NCBI GenBank assembly: GCA_037968855.1 | Contig: JBBKWH010000005.1 | Coordinates: 1-6,215, forward strand | Length of the DNA stretch: 6,215 bases | Direction of reading: 5' to 3' | From: JBBKWH01 sp037968855 | Lineage (GTDB): Bacteria; Pseudomonadota; Gammaproteobacteria; Pseudomonadales; Moraxellaceae | Shown: positions 1 to 5,342 of the stretch, in pieces | How the letters are laid out: each line of letters begins with the position of its first letter | How positions within the stretch are numbered: position 1 is the stretch's first letter | Position numbers and translations under genes: made by a program | The notes under the pieces: generated by a model | The model's input: the letters and a program-made list of their open reading frames with translations, nothing else | Databases searched by the model: none | Told to the model about the DNA's origin: nothing

Positions 1-353
1 TGAATAATATCAGCCACTTCAGCGACGGCAGCAGCTTGGTATGGTTCGTGAACGTCGGTAATGATCGGCACATTGTACTTGGCTTTGATTTCTTTGAGCC
101 ACTCAATGCCCTGCTCCAAGCCCGGTCCACGATAGGAGTTCAAGCTCGAACGATTGGCCTTGTCAAAACTGGCCTTAAAGACATAAGGAATGCCCAAACG
201 CGTGGTGATATCGATGTACGTCTCGGCAATTTCACAGGCGAGATCTTTTGACTCCAGCACATTCATGCCGCCAAACAGTACGAAAGGCAAGTCATTGCCC
301 ATACGGATGTCACCCAGCTCGATGATTGAGCGGGCCTGTGTCAGTTCAGTCAT
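1..353 (-). CDS. kdsA: 3-deoxy-8-phosphooctulonate synthase (KDO-8-P synthase), N-terminal part, runs off the window
   Basis: Cytoplasmic enzyme that condenses phosphoenolpyruvate with arabinose 5-phosphate to KDO-8-phosphate, the precursor of the KDO sugar in the lipopolysaccharide inner core. The first 117 codons are present and the frame is open to the window edge, so the C-terminal half of this usually ~280-residue TIM barrel is missing. Family motifs are clear: FVLFGGMNVLES (residues 24-35), GIPYVFKASFDKANRSS (54-70), SYRGPGLE (73-80) and ITDVHEP (98-104). K60, K65, N67 and R68 sit in the known substrate-binding stretch. Asn31 aligns with E. coli Asn26, the residue that marks the metal-independent class (a cysteine in metal-dependent enzymes). 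The ATG at 353 is preceded by AGGA at 360-363 with six bases between. It lies 65 bases downstream of pyrG with no terminator, so co-transcription is likely. Identification is firm. Confidence 0.96.
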   Translation of the reverse strand, partial: MTELTQARSIIELGDIRMGNDLPFVLFGGMNVLESKDLACEIAETYIDITTRLGIPYVFKASFDKANRSSLNSYRGPGLEQGIEWLKEIKAKYNVPIITDVHEPYQAAAVAEVADII

Positions 354-395
354 AGTGCATCCTATATCAGTGTTTTCGGTTTAGTCTTGTGTCTG

Positions 396-413
396 GTGAT
401 CCAACAGGACCAC
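396..413 (-). other. Hairpin in the pyrG-kdsA gap, not a terminator
   Basis: On the minus strand the arms GTGGTCC and GGATCAC pair over seven positions (one G-T wobble) around the loop TGTT. The sequence after the hairpin has no T-run, so it should not stop transcription. It may be an RNA stability or processing element between the two cistrons, or chance. Seen directly; the role is inferred. Confidence 0.3.
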
Positions 414-418
414 ACCAA

Positions 419-2047
419 TCAAGGGGCTGAAAAATCAAGCGCTGCTCGCACAAAGCTGCTAAACAACGGATGGCCACCGCGTGGTGAACTGGTAAATTCC
501 GGATGGAATTGACAAGCCACGTACCACGGATGATCCTTGATTTCGACCATTTCTACCAGATGCTGACCGGCAGAATAGCCCGAAACAGTCATACCAGCTG
601 CTTCTAATTGTGCAATGTATCGGTCGTTGACTTCGTAACGATGACGATGACGCTCGACAATCTCGGCACGACCATACACTTTTCGGGCCAACGTACCTTC
701 AACCAATTCGGCTTTTTGAGCGCCTAAACGCATGGTGCCACCCAAGTCTGAGGAATCGTTGCGGGTTTGCAACTCGCCACGCTCATCCATCCACTCGGTG
801 ATCAAACCAATTAACGGTTGTGGCGTACGGCGATTAAACTCGGTAGATGTCGCTTCGGTTAAGCCTGCGACGTTACGAGCAAACTCAATCACCGCCAACT
901 GCATGCCTAAGCAAATGCCCAGATATGGCACTTTGTTTTCACGAGCATAGCGAATGGCTGCCATTTTTCCGTCGGTTCCACGCTCACCAAAACCACCGGG
1001 TACCAAAATCGCATCCACACTGGCCAAGCGTGCCAAATCACCACTTTCTAGCGATTCGGCATCGATATATTCAATATTGACTTTACTACGATGGGTAATC
1101 CCTGCATGCAATAGCGCTTCGTTGAGCGACTTATAGGCATCTGGCAACTCAACATACTTACCCACCATGGCAATGGTGACTTCGTGGTCAGGGTTGAGCA
1201 ATGCATCAGTGACCGCTTCCCAATCGGATAAATCCGCAGGTGGTACATCAAAACCAAAACGCTCACAGATCAAGTCATCAACATGCTGATCATGGAAATT
1301 TTTGGGAATCAAGTAAATGCTCTTGGCGTCTTCTGCCAAGATCACCGCACGCTCTTCGACGTTGGTAAACGATGCAATCTTACGACGTGCATCTTGACCG
1401 ATTGAGTGATCAGAGCGGCAGATCAAAATATCTGGTTGCAGGCCAATCGAACGCAACTCTTTCACAGAGTGCTGAGTCGGTTTGGTTTTGGTTTCGCCAG
1501 CAGAGGCAATATATGGCACGAGGGTTAAGTGCATCAGCACTGAATTCTTGCTGCCTAGCTCGGTACGCATTTGGCGCACAGCTTCCATAAATGGCAATGA
1601 CTCGATATCGCCTGCTGTTCCACCGATCTCAACAATCGCAACATCGTAGCCTTCTGCACCGGCCTTAATACGACGCTTAATTTCGTCAGTGATATGCGGA
1701 ATCACCTGAACAGTCGCGCCCAAATAGTCGCCACGACGCTCTTTTTGCAAGACATCGAGATAAATCCGACCACTGGTAAAATTATTGTTTTTGGTCATAC
1801 GGGCACGGCGCAAATAACGCTCGTAATAGCCCAAGTCCAAATCAGTCTCTGCACCATCTTCGGTCACAAATACTTCACCATGCTGAAACGGGCTCATCGT
1901 GCCGGGATCGACGTTGATGTAAGGGTCCATTTTGGTCATGGTGACCTTGAGTCCACGTGCTTCGAGCAGCGCTGCGACCGATGCGGCAGAAATGCCCTTT
2001 CCTAGAGACGACACCACGCCCCCAGTCACAAAAATATACTTGGTCAT
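419..2047 (-). CDS. pyrG: CTP synthase (glutamine-hydrolysing), complete
   Basis: Makes CTP from UTP, ATP and glutamine, the last step of de novo pyrimidine nucleotide synthesis; cytoplasmic, and known in the family to act as a tetramer and to form filaments. The 542 residues match the usual length (E. coli 545). The N-terminal amidoligase domain (about 1-267) has VTGGVVSSLGKGI with the ATP-binding P-loop (residues 8-19), DPYINVDPGTMSP (41-53), HGEVFVTEDGAETDLDLG (56-73) and VEIGGTAGDIES (139-150). The class I glutamine amidotransferase domain (about 290-540) has GGFGERG (351-357) for the oxyanion region and the full triad: nucleophile Cys379 in GICLGMQ, then His515 and Glu517 in QFHPEF. These match the E. 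coli numbering. The ATG at 2047 follows GGGGAG (core 2057-2060) with nine bases between. It is upstream of kdsA in a probable operon. Nothing looks damaged. Confidence 0.98.
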   Translation of the reverse strand: MTKYIFVTGGVVSSLGKGISAASVAALLEARGLKVTMTKMDPYINVDPGTMSPFQHGEVFVTEDGAETDLDLGYYERYLRRARMTKNNNFTSGRIYLDVLQKERRGDYLGATVQVIPHITDEIKRRIKAGAEGYDVAIVEIGGTAGDIESLPFMEAVRQMRTELGSKNSVLMHLTLVPYIASAGETKTKPTQHSVKELRSIGLQPDILICRSDHSIGQDARRKIASFTNVEERAVILAEDAKSIYLIPKNFHDQHVDDLICERFGFDVPPADLSDWEAVTDALLNPDHEVTIAMVGKYVELPDAYKSLNEALLHAGITHRSKVNIEYIDAESLESGDLARLASVDAILVPGGFGERGTDGKMAAIRYARENKVPYLGICLGMQLAVIEFARNVAGLTEATSTEFNRRTPQPLIGLITEWMDERGELQTRNDSSDLGGTMRLGAQKAELVEGTLARKVYGRAEIVERHRHRYEVNDRYIAQLEAAGMTVSGYSAGQHLVEMVEIKDHPWYVACQFHPEFTSSPRGGHPLFSSFVRAALDFSAP

Positions 2048-2063
2048 CAGCTTCTACTCCCCA

Positions 2064-2075
2064 GCCCAAACGGGC
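2064..2075 (-). other. Small GC hairpin just upstream of the pyrG ribosome binding site
   Basis: On the minus strand GCCC-GTTT-GGGC can fold into a four-pair GC stem whose 3' arm ends three bases before the GGAG ribosome binding site of pyrG (2057-2060). It could influence ribosome access, but a stem this short may be chance. Confidence 0.2.
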
Positions 2076-2093
2076 ATATGCTCAAGCCGCAGG

Positions 2094-2123
2094 ATTTTAC
2101 TTCAGCGGCGGGTCATAAAGCAA
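2094..2123 (-). promoter_or_regulatory. Possible sigma-70 promoter for pyrG
   Basis: On the minus strand TTGCTT (2118-2123) and TAAAAT (2094-2099) are separated by 18 bases. The -10 element matches five of six consensus positions; the -35 is weak. Transcription would start near 2087 and give a leader of about 40 bases. The position makes sense, because the porin terminator just upstream should isolate pyrG and require its own promoter. Read by eye only. Confidence 0.35.
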
Positions 2124-2127
2124 AGCG

Positions 2128-2148
2128 CATGCCGCATGAATCGGCATG
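2128..2148. promoter_or_regulatory. Perfect 7-bp inverted repeat upstream of the pyrG promoter
   Basis: The arms CATGCCG (2128-2134) and CGGCATG (2142-2148) are perfect inverted repeats around a seven-base spacer. The element lies just upstream of the candidate pyrG -35 box and downstream of the porin terminator. The two arm centres are 14 bases apart. It could be a protein-binding operator or a second hairpin in porin read-through RNA. No T-run follows it on either strand, so it is not an intrinsic terminator. Confidence 0.35.
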
Positions 2149-2168
2149 TTCTGCCTTAATCCAGTCAT

Positions 2169-2196
2169 AAAAAAAGCCCGCAATCACTGCGGGCTT
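2169..2196 (-). terminator. Intrinsic terminator of the porin gene
   Basis: The minus strand carries a perfect nine-pair GC-rich stem (2188-2196 with 2174-2182) around a five-base loop, followed by seven T residues (2169-2175 read on the minus strand; the tract starts within the base of the stem). It starts 25 bases after the porin stop codon. The plus strand after the stem is CTTCTT, so termination in that direction would be weak. Confidence 0.92.
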
Positions 2197-2209
2197 CTTC
2201 AAACCAGCC

Positions 2210-2224
2210 TAATCCAATGGATTA
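2210..2224. repeat. Palindrome overlapping the porin stop codon
   Basis: TAATCC-AAT-GGATTA is an inverted repeat of six-base arms with a three-base centre. It includes the porin stop codon (TAA, read on the minus strand at 2224-2222). It may add a small extra hairpin at the 3' end of the mRNA ahead of the terminator, or be chance. Confidence 0.3.
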
Positions 2225-3259
2225 GAACTTATGTTCCATGCCTAGGCCGAACACTTTGTAGTCAGTGTCAGTTGTGCCATTGTCTTGGTTACGGGTGGTC
2301 AAATAACCGAAGGCTTGAGTCTTGCTGCTGAACTCATAACCGACCAAACCACCGAATTGTTTGATCTCAGTATCGGCTTTGCCTGCTGCTGTAAATGCAG
2401 TGGTCGACATCTGATATTGCAGACCAGCTTTCCAACCTTCCATTGGAAGCTTGACCATAGCGCTTACCAGATATGCTTTTTCGTTATCGATAGCACTATC
2501 ATCGCTTGTTTCAGCATTTTGATACAGCGCACCAAGCGTTACTGGAATACCAGCACCCATTTTGTCCAAGTCAACTTGGCCAACTAAGCGCAGAATATCG
2601 CTTGGGATATTGCTTAATTTGTTACCAGCCGCGTCTTTAATGAAGCCATTGAAGTCAGCAGATGTATCAACACCATAAGCCAAGGCAGCATAGATACCTT
2701 CATGATTGTATGCAGCAGAACCAATGATCTGATTCTTAGCATCGTTACCTTCCGCATCTTTTTCATGCATAGCAGCTTGCAAGGTAAATTCGACCGGCAC
2801 ACCTTCTAATTCTGGGCTGGTATAAGCAATCGAGTTGCTCAAACGCTCTTCACCAGATAAGGTTTTTTTCATGTCGATGTTGCCGCTAACCAAGTCATTA
2901 AAAATATCGACTTTGTTTTGTGCTTCTTTGATCGGGCTATCAAAAATACCGGCTTTAATAGTACCTAGATCAGTACTTTTAACACCTAAAAATGCATTGC
3001 GTTGGCTAAATACATCACCATCACCATCAACGTCTGCTTCGTATTCCAACTGATAGATAGCGCTCAGTGTTGGGGTCAGTTCGTCTTCGCCTTTAAAGCC
3101 GATACGTGAAGCATTTGAGTTCAGTTGGGTTACTTTGTCTTTGCCATCTTGATCGACATAGTCAACACCAAGGTTGATTTTTCCGTAAACTTTTGGGGCA
3201 GCATGCGCCGCAGTGATCGACAGGGCCGAAACAAGGGTAGCCAGTAGCAGTTTTTTCAT
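2222..3259 (-). CDS. Outer-membrane porin, Gram-negative general porin family
   Basis: A 345-residue precursor of a beta-barrel porin that lets small solutes cross the outer membrane; the family is usually trimeric with 16 strands. Residues 1-20 are a typical signal peptide: MKK, a hydrophobic core, and cleavage after AHA, giving a mature start APKVYGKINLGVDY. Barrel-type alternating segments include NASRIGFKGEDEL (49-61), IYQLEYEADV (68-77) and RNAFLGVKSTDLGTIKAG (87-104), followed by a probable constriction loop around 105-135. The protein ends in FGLGMEHKF with the terminal phenylalanine recognised by the BAM assembly machinery. The ATG at 3259 was chosen because the signal peptide starts there and GGAG lies at 3268-3271, eight bases ahead. 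The frame stays open upstream to a GTG at 3400, but those extra residues do not resemble an export signal. Flanking terminators make it monocistronic. Substrate preference cannot be told. Confidence 0.93.
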   Translation of the reverse strand: MKKLLLATLVSALSITAAHAAPKVYGKINLGVDYVDQDGKDKVTQLNSNASRIGFKGEDELTPTLSAIYQLEYEADVDGDGDVFSQRNAFLGVKSTDLGTIKAGIFDSPIKEAQNKVDIFNDLVSGNIDMKKTLSGEERLSNSIAYTSPELEGVPVEFTLQAAMHEKDAEGNDAKNQIIGSAAYNHEGIYAALAYGVDTSADFNGFIKDAAGNKLSNIPSDILRLVGQVDLDKMGAGIPVTLGALYQNAETSDDSAIDNEKAYLVSAMVKLPMEGWKAGLQYQMSTTAFTAAGKADTEIKQFGGLVGYEFSSKTQAFGYLTTRNQDNGTTDTDYKVFGLGMEHKF

Positions 3260-3290
3260 GAAAGTCACTCCAGAGAAAAGTCGGTCGGTA

Positions 3291-3302
3291 GGCCCAAAAG
3301 GC
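3291..3302 (-). other. Short GC hairpin in the porin 5' leader
   Basis: GGCC arms surround a short A-rich centre (GGCC-TTTT-GGGCC region on the minus strand), about 20 bases upstream of the porin ribosome binding site. Porin mRNAs often carry structured leaders that small RNAs target, but nothing here identifies such a target. Low weight. Confidence 0.2.
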
Positions 3303-3327
3303 CAGTCCTGCCAAATCGGTCGAGTCG

Positions 3328-3341
3328 TTGCACAAATGCAA
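3328..3341. promoter_or_regulatory. Inverted repeat in the porin upstream region
   Basis: TTGCA-CAAA-TGCAA is a perfect five-base inverted repeat about 70 bases upstream of the porin start codon. It may be a regulator half-site pair or an RNA hairpin in the leader. I do not recognise a specific operator. Confidence 0.25.
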
Positions 3342-3371
3342 CAGATCCGCGACACTTGGCACGCAGTATCC

Positions 3372-3398
3372 GTTTCAATTGTGACGATTCGATGAAAC
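3372..3398. promoter_or_regulatory. Spaced inverted repeat upstream of the porin gene
   Basis: GTTTCA (3372-3377) and TGAAAC (3393-3398) are perfect inverted arms whose centres are 21 bases apart, that is, two helical turns. This spacing would let a dimeric regulator contact both on one DNA face. It lies downstream of the candidate promoter, so binding there would be expected to repress. Could also be chance. Confidence 0.25.
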
Positions 3399-3420
3399 AC
3401 GTAACCAAATCTGTCAGGTG

Positions 3421-3449
3421 CTTAAAACTTCCGCATCATCACCGATCAA
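3421..3449 (-). promoter_or_regulatory. Possible sigma-70 promoter for the porin gene
   Basis: On the minus strand TTGATC (3444-3449) and TTTAAG (3421-3426) are separated by 17 bases; each matches four of six consensus positions. Transcription would start near 3414, giving a leader of about 155 bases. It lies just downstream of the terminator of the preceding gene, where a promoter is needed. The rest of the 254-base gap holds the inverted repeats listed separately and no open reading frame I would support. Confidence 0.3.
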
Positions 3450-3468
3450 CATGCCAACGTCCACGCAT

Positions 3469-3494
3469 AAAAAATCCGATCGAAATCGGATTTT
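3469..3494 (-). terminator. Intrinsic terminator of the nitronate monooxygenase gene
   Basis: A perfect ten-pair stem (3485-3494 with 3471-3480) closes a TTCG tetraloop on the minus strand and runs into six T residues. The 3' end of the stem merges with the T-run. It lies 19 bases after the stop codon of the flavoenzyme gene. The opposite strand also ends the stem in TTTT, so weak bidirectional action is possible. Confidence 0.92.
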
Positions 3495-3513
3495 GTGCTA
3501 ACGCGGCTAATCT

Positions 3514-4437
3514 TTAAAAAACAGCACGTTGTGCCGATAATTGATACTCTGCCAGCAAGCGATCAACCAAAGCTGCTGTGCCCAACACCTCATGAATCGA
3601 CCCTACGCCATGCCCTGCACTCCACACATCGCGCCATGCTTTGATCTGCTTTATTTTGACTTCATCCTCGGTGTAATGATCGGGATCTAAACCAGCACGT
3701 GCAATTGACGGCTTTAAATAATGCGCAGGCACACCCGAAAATACGGGGCTGAGTACCACATCACTGGCCTCACTTTGAACCACAATCGCCTTGTATTCCT
3801 CCGACGCCATCGACTCGATGGTGGCAATAAAGCGTGAACCGATATACGCCATATCCGCACCCATCACCTCAATGGCGCGCACGGTTTGACCATTGGACAC
3901 CGAGCCACCCACAATCAGCAAACCATCCCAGAATTCACGAATCTGACTAATAAAGGCAAACGGGTTCATCTGGCCTGTATGACCACCTGCACCGCCACAG
4001 ACCAAGATCAAACCATCGACTTTGGCTGCCGCGGCTTTTTTGGCATGGCGAATGCTCACCACATCGTGAATCACTTTGCCACCCCATGCGTGGGCGCGTT
4101 GCACGGTCTCGGTTGGATCGCCGACAGACGTAATCAACACAGGCACTTTAAATTCTTCGGCCAAGGCCAACTCTTCAGCCTTTCGGTCGTTCATCTTGTC
4201 CAGCAAGATGACGTTCATGGCATATGGTGCAGCGTTGGGGTTGGCTTGGGCAAAGGCTTGCATCTGGGTCAGCCAGTCACGCAGCTCGTCAAGGGTGCGC
4301 GCGTTGGCTGCGGGGAACGAGCCGACGATACCAGCGGTGCAACAGGCTTGAACCAGATCTAGCCCTGAGACCAAAAACATCGGTGCAGCAATGACCGGTA
4401 GGCGTAGATTGCTGCCAAACATAGAACGGACGGACAT
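3514..4437 (-). CDS. Nitronate monooxygenase / 2-nitropropane dioxygenase family flavoprotein
   Basis: A 307-residue cytoplasmic FMN-dependent TIM-barrel enzyme. Family members oxidise alkyl nitronates (for example propionate 3-nitronate) to carbonyl compounds and nitrite, but related proteins act as NADH:quinone reductases or enoyl reductases of the FabK type, so the substrate is not proven. Motifs in order: PVIAAPMFLVSG (14-25), the N-terminal flavin-site strand; GGAGGHTGQ (148-156), the glycine-rich stretch with the family active-site histidine, His153; IVGGSVSNG (175-183); and GADMAYIGSRFIATIES (193-209), the phosphate-binding end of the barrel. The ATG at 4437 is chosen because AAGGAG lies seven bases ahead. 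The frame continues upstream to a TTG at 4509, but that stretch has no family similarity and would bury the ribosome site. It is 102 bases from the preceding gene and closes with its own terminator. No sign of damage. Confidence 0.88.
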   Translation of the reverse strand: MSVRSMFGSNLRLPVIAAPMFLVSGLDLVQACCTAGIVGSFPAANARTLDELRDWLTQMQAFAQANPNAAPYAMNVILLDKMNDRKAEELALAEEFKVPVLITSVGDPTETVQRAHAWGGKVIHDVVSIRHAKKAAAAKVDGLILVCGGAGGHTGQMNPFAFISQIREFWDGLLIVGGSVSNGQTVRAIEVMGADMAYIGSRFIATIESMASEEYKAIVVQSEASDVVLSPVFSGVPAHYLKPSIARAGLDPDHYTEDEVKIKQIKAWRDVWSAGHGVGSIHEVLGTAALVDRLLAEYQLSAQRAVF

Positions 4438-4444
4438 ACGGACT

Positions 4445-4450
4445 CTCCTT
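4445..4450 (-). promoter_or_regulatory. Ribosome binding site that fixes the flavoprotein start
   Basis: AAGGAG on the minus strand, seven bases before the ATG at 4437. This near-perfect site argues against the longer reading frame that begins at 4509. Confidence 0.8.
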
Positions 4451-4539
4451 GTGTATAAAACGGTGGATGCGTTGCGGCTCATCGTGCGGGATTTTGGCCG
4501 ATGGATCAATGTTGTTAGCGATGCGGGTCGCGGCGCTTG

Positions 4540-4965
4540 TTAAGCATTGCTCACTGACTGAGCAAGTCTTTGCTCGATTACCCGAAATTTTTGTTGAAGC
4601 TCAGGCAAGCGCTCACATTGCATGAACATCAGGTTATGTTGCTTGATCTGCCTGTCCTCGCGATAAAAAATCCACGCACCTCCTTCTCCAAGATCAATAC
4701 TGGTTATTTGGTTGAGCTGAATTGTCCATTCTTTTCTGCCTTTAACCTCCTTCAAAACCTCCGCATCAAAATAAAGAAAATGACGGCTTTTTTTGCGCGC
4801 ATTCTTTGTTAATGTATCGTTTTTCACTGCATCAAAGTATTTTAAGTAAAAATAACGAAATAGCATTAATGCCAAAAATAATGAAGATACAGCCAAATCA
4901 AAAAAACCCCATAATTCAGTTTTTCGTGGTAGGTTAATAAAAAACAGCCACATCGTCATACTCAC
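4540..4965 (-). CDS. Unrecognised membrane protein with possible C-terminal PH-like domain
   Basis: I do not recognise this 141-residue protein. One clear membrane segment spans about residues 19-42 (WGFFDLAVSSLFLALMLF and on), with a second short hydrophobic stretch near 4-12 that could make a hairpin. A basic linker (TKNARKKSRH, 53-62) follows, so the C-terminal part is probably cytoplasmic. From about 62 the pattern FLYFDAEVL, EWTIQLNQITSIDLG, AWIFYRE, a further strand and then a final amphipathic helix (119-136) resembles small bacterial PH-like domains; this is inference from pattern only. The GTG at 4965 overlaps the stop of the preceding gene (GTGA), which suggests translational coupling; no good ribosome site is seen, and ATG codons at 4959 and 4953 are alternatives. 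It is markedly AT-rich compared with its neighbours. The protein ends 102 bases before the flavoenzyme start. Confidence 0.78.
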   Translation of the reverse strand: MSMTMWLFFINLPRKTELWGFFDLAVSSLFLALMLFRYFYLKYFDAVKNDTLTKNARKKSRHFLYFDAEVLKEVKGRKEWTIQLNQITSIDLGEGGAWIFYREDRQIKQHNLMFMQCERLPELQQKFRVIEQRLAQSVSNA

Positions 4966-5240
4966 AAAAAAGAGCTATTATTTTTTTCGCTATCTAAAGG
5001 TTGTTTATAGTAGAAAGCATCGTCAACTTCAGGCTGATTGATCTGACTGATGACTTGTGGCTGATCTACTAATTGCTCATCAAGTTGATCATTGATAAAA
5101 AACAAGACAGCAAATACCCAAGCCATTACAACCAAGTCAAACCTTGGCCAATATAATAGCAAAGCACCCAAAACAAGAATGCTCACTATAAAAGATCTTA
5201 CATATAGGGATTTACGATTGTTTTTTTCATTTTTTTGCAC
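4962..5240 (-). CDS. Unrecognised small membrane protein with two transmembrane helices
   Basis: I do not recognise this 92-residue protein. A basic N-terminus (MQKNEKNNRKSLYVR) is followed by hydrophobic helices at about residues 13-31 (ending LLLYW) and 35-50 (LVVMAWVFAVLFFI). A hydrophilic acidic tail of about 40 residues follows (DQLDEQLVDQ onward). By the positive-inside rule both ends should face the cytoplasm. I chose the GTG at 5240 because GAGG lies at 5249-5252 with eight bases between. The in-frame ATG at 5261, which would add seven residues, has no ribosome site. The stop codon overlaps the start of the next gene (GTGA), so the two are probably translated together and may work together in the inner membrane. 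The gene is AT-rich and follows the malate synthase terminator. Confidence 0.75.
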   Translation of the reverse strand: MQKNEKNNRKSLYVRSFIVSILVLGALLLYWPRFDLVVMAWVFAVLFFINDQLDEQLVDQPQVISQINQPEVDDAFYYKQPLDSEKNNSSFL

Positions 5241-5248
5241 TACATATC

Positions 5249-5252
5249 CCTC
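5249..5252 (-). promoter_or_regulatory. Ribosome binding site favouring the GTG start at 5240
   Basis: GAGG on the minus strand, within a GAGGG run and eight bases before the GTG at 5240. It lies inside the first codons of the alternative ATG start at 5261, so the two start choices are mutually informative. Confidence 0.55.
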
Positions 5253-5263
5253 TTTTTTCATCA

Positions 5264-5269
5264 ATTTTA
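5264..5269 (-). promoter_or_regulatory. Possible -10 element for the two small membrane-protein genes
   Basis: TAAAAT on the minus strand matches five of six -10 positions. Transcription would start near 5257, leaving a short leader before the GTG at 5240 and none before the ATG at 5261. No -35 is visible, because that spot falls in the GC-rich terminator stem. Weak call. Confidence 0.2.
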
Positions 5270-5277
5270 TTGGTTAA

Positions 5278-5306
5278 ATAAAAACCCCTACGCATCTGCG
5301 CAGGGG
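5278..5306 (-). terminator. Intrinsic terminator of the malate synthase gene
   Basis: On the minus strand CCCCTGCGC pairs with GCGTAGGGG (nine pairs, one G-T wobble) around the loop AGAT and runs into TTTTTATTTAA. It begins 36 bases after the malate synthase stop codon and separates that gene from the two small membrane-protein genes. Confidence 0.9.
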
Positions 5307-5342
5307 CCGTTGATCACATCAGACCATAACCGCCAAAAGCGA

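Noticed and set aside
1694..2005. Plus-strand open frame of 103 codons opposite pyrG
   Set aside because: Antisense to the most conserved part of CTP synthase; no family features and no convincing ribosome site.
2285..2587. Plus-strand open frame of 100 codons opposite the porin gene
   Set aside because: Shadow of the porin coding sequence with cysteine-rich, non-protein-like content.
3260..3400. N-terminal extension of the porin frame up to a GTG at 3400
   Set aside because: The signal peptide and GGAG ribosome site both place the start at 3259; the extra residues do not look like part of an exported protein.
3886..4362. Plus-strand open frame of 158 codons opposite the flavoenzyme gene
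   Set aside because: It lies wholly antisense to a conserved gene and shows no recognisable motif. It is explained by the codon bias of the real gene.
4438..4509. N-terminal extension of the flavoenzyme frame to a TTG at 4509
   Set aside because: AAGGAG at 4445-4450 fixes the ATG at 4437, and the flavin-site motif starts only a few residues after that.
4438..4539. Promoter or terminator between the small membrane-protein gene and the flavoenzyme gene
   Set aside because: A TTGATC box lacks a convincing -10 at the right spacing, and the short GCGA/TCGC repeat has no T-run, so I see no supportable signal.
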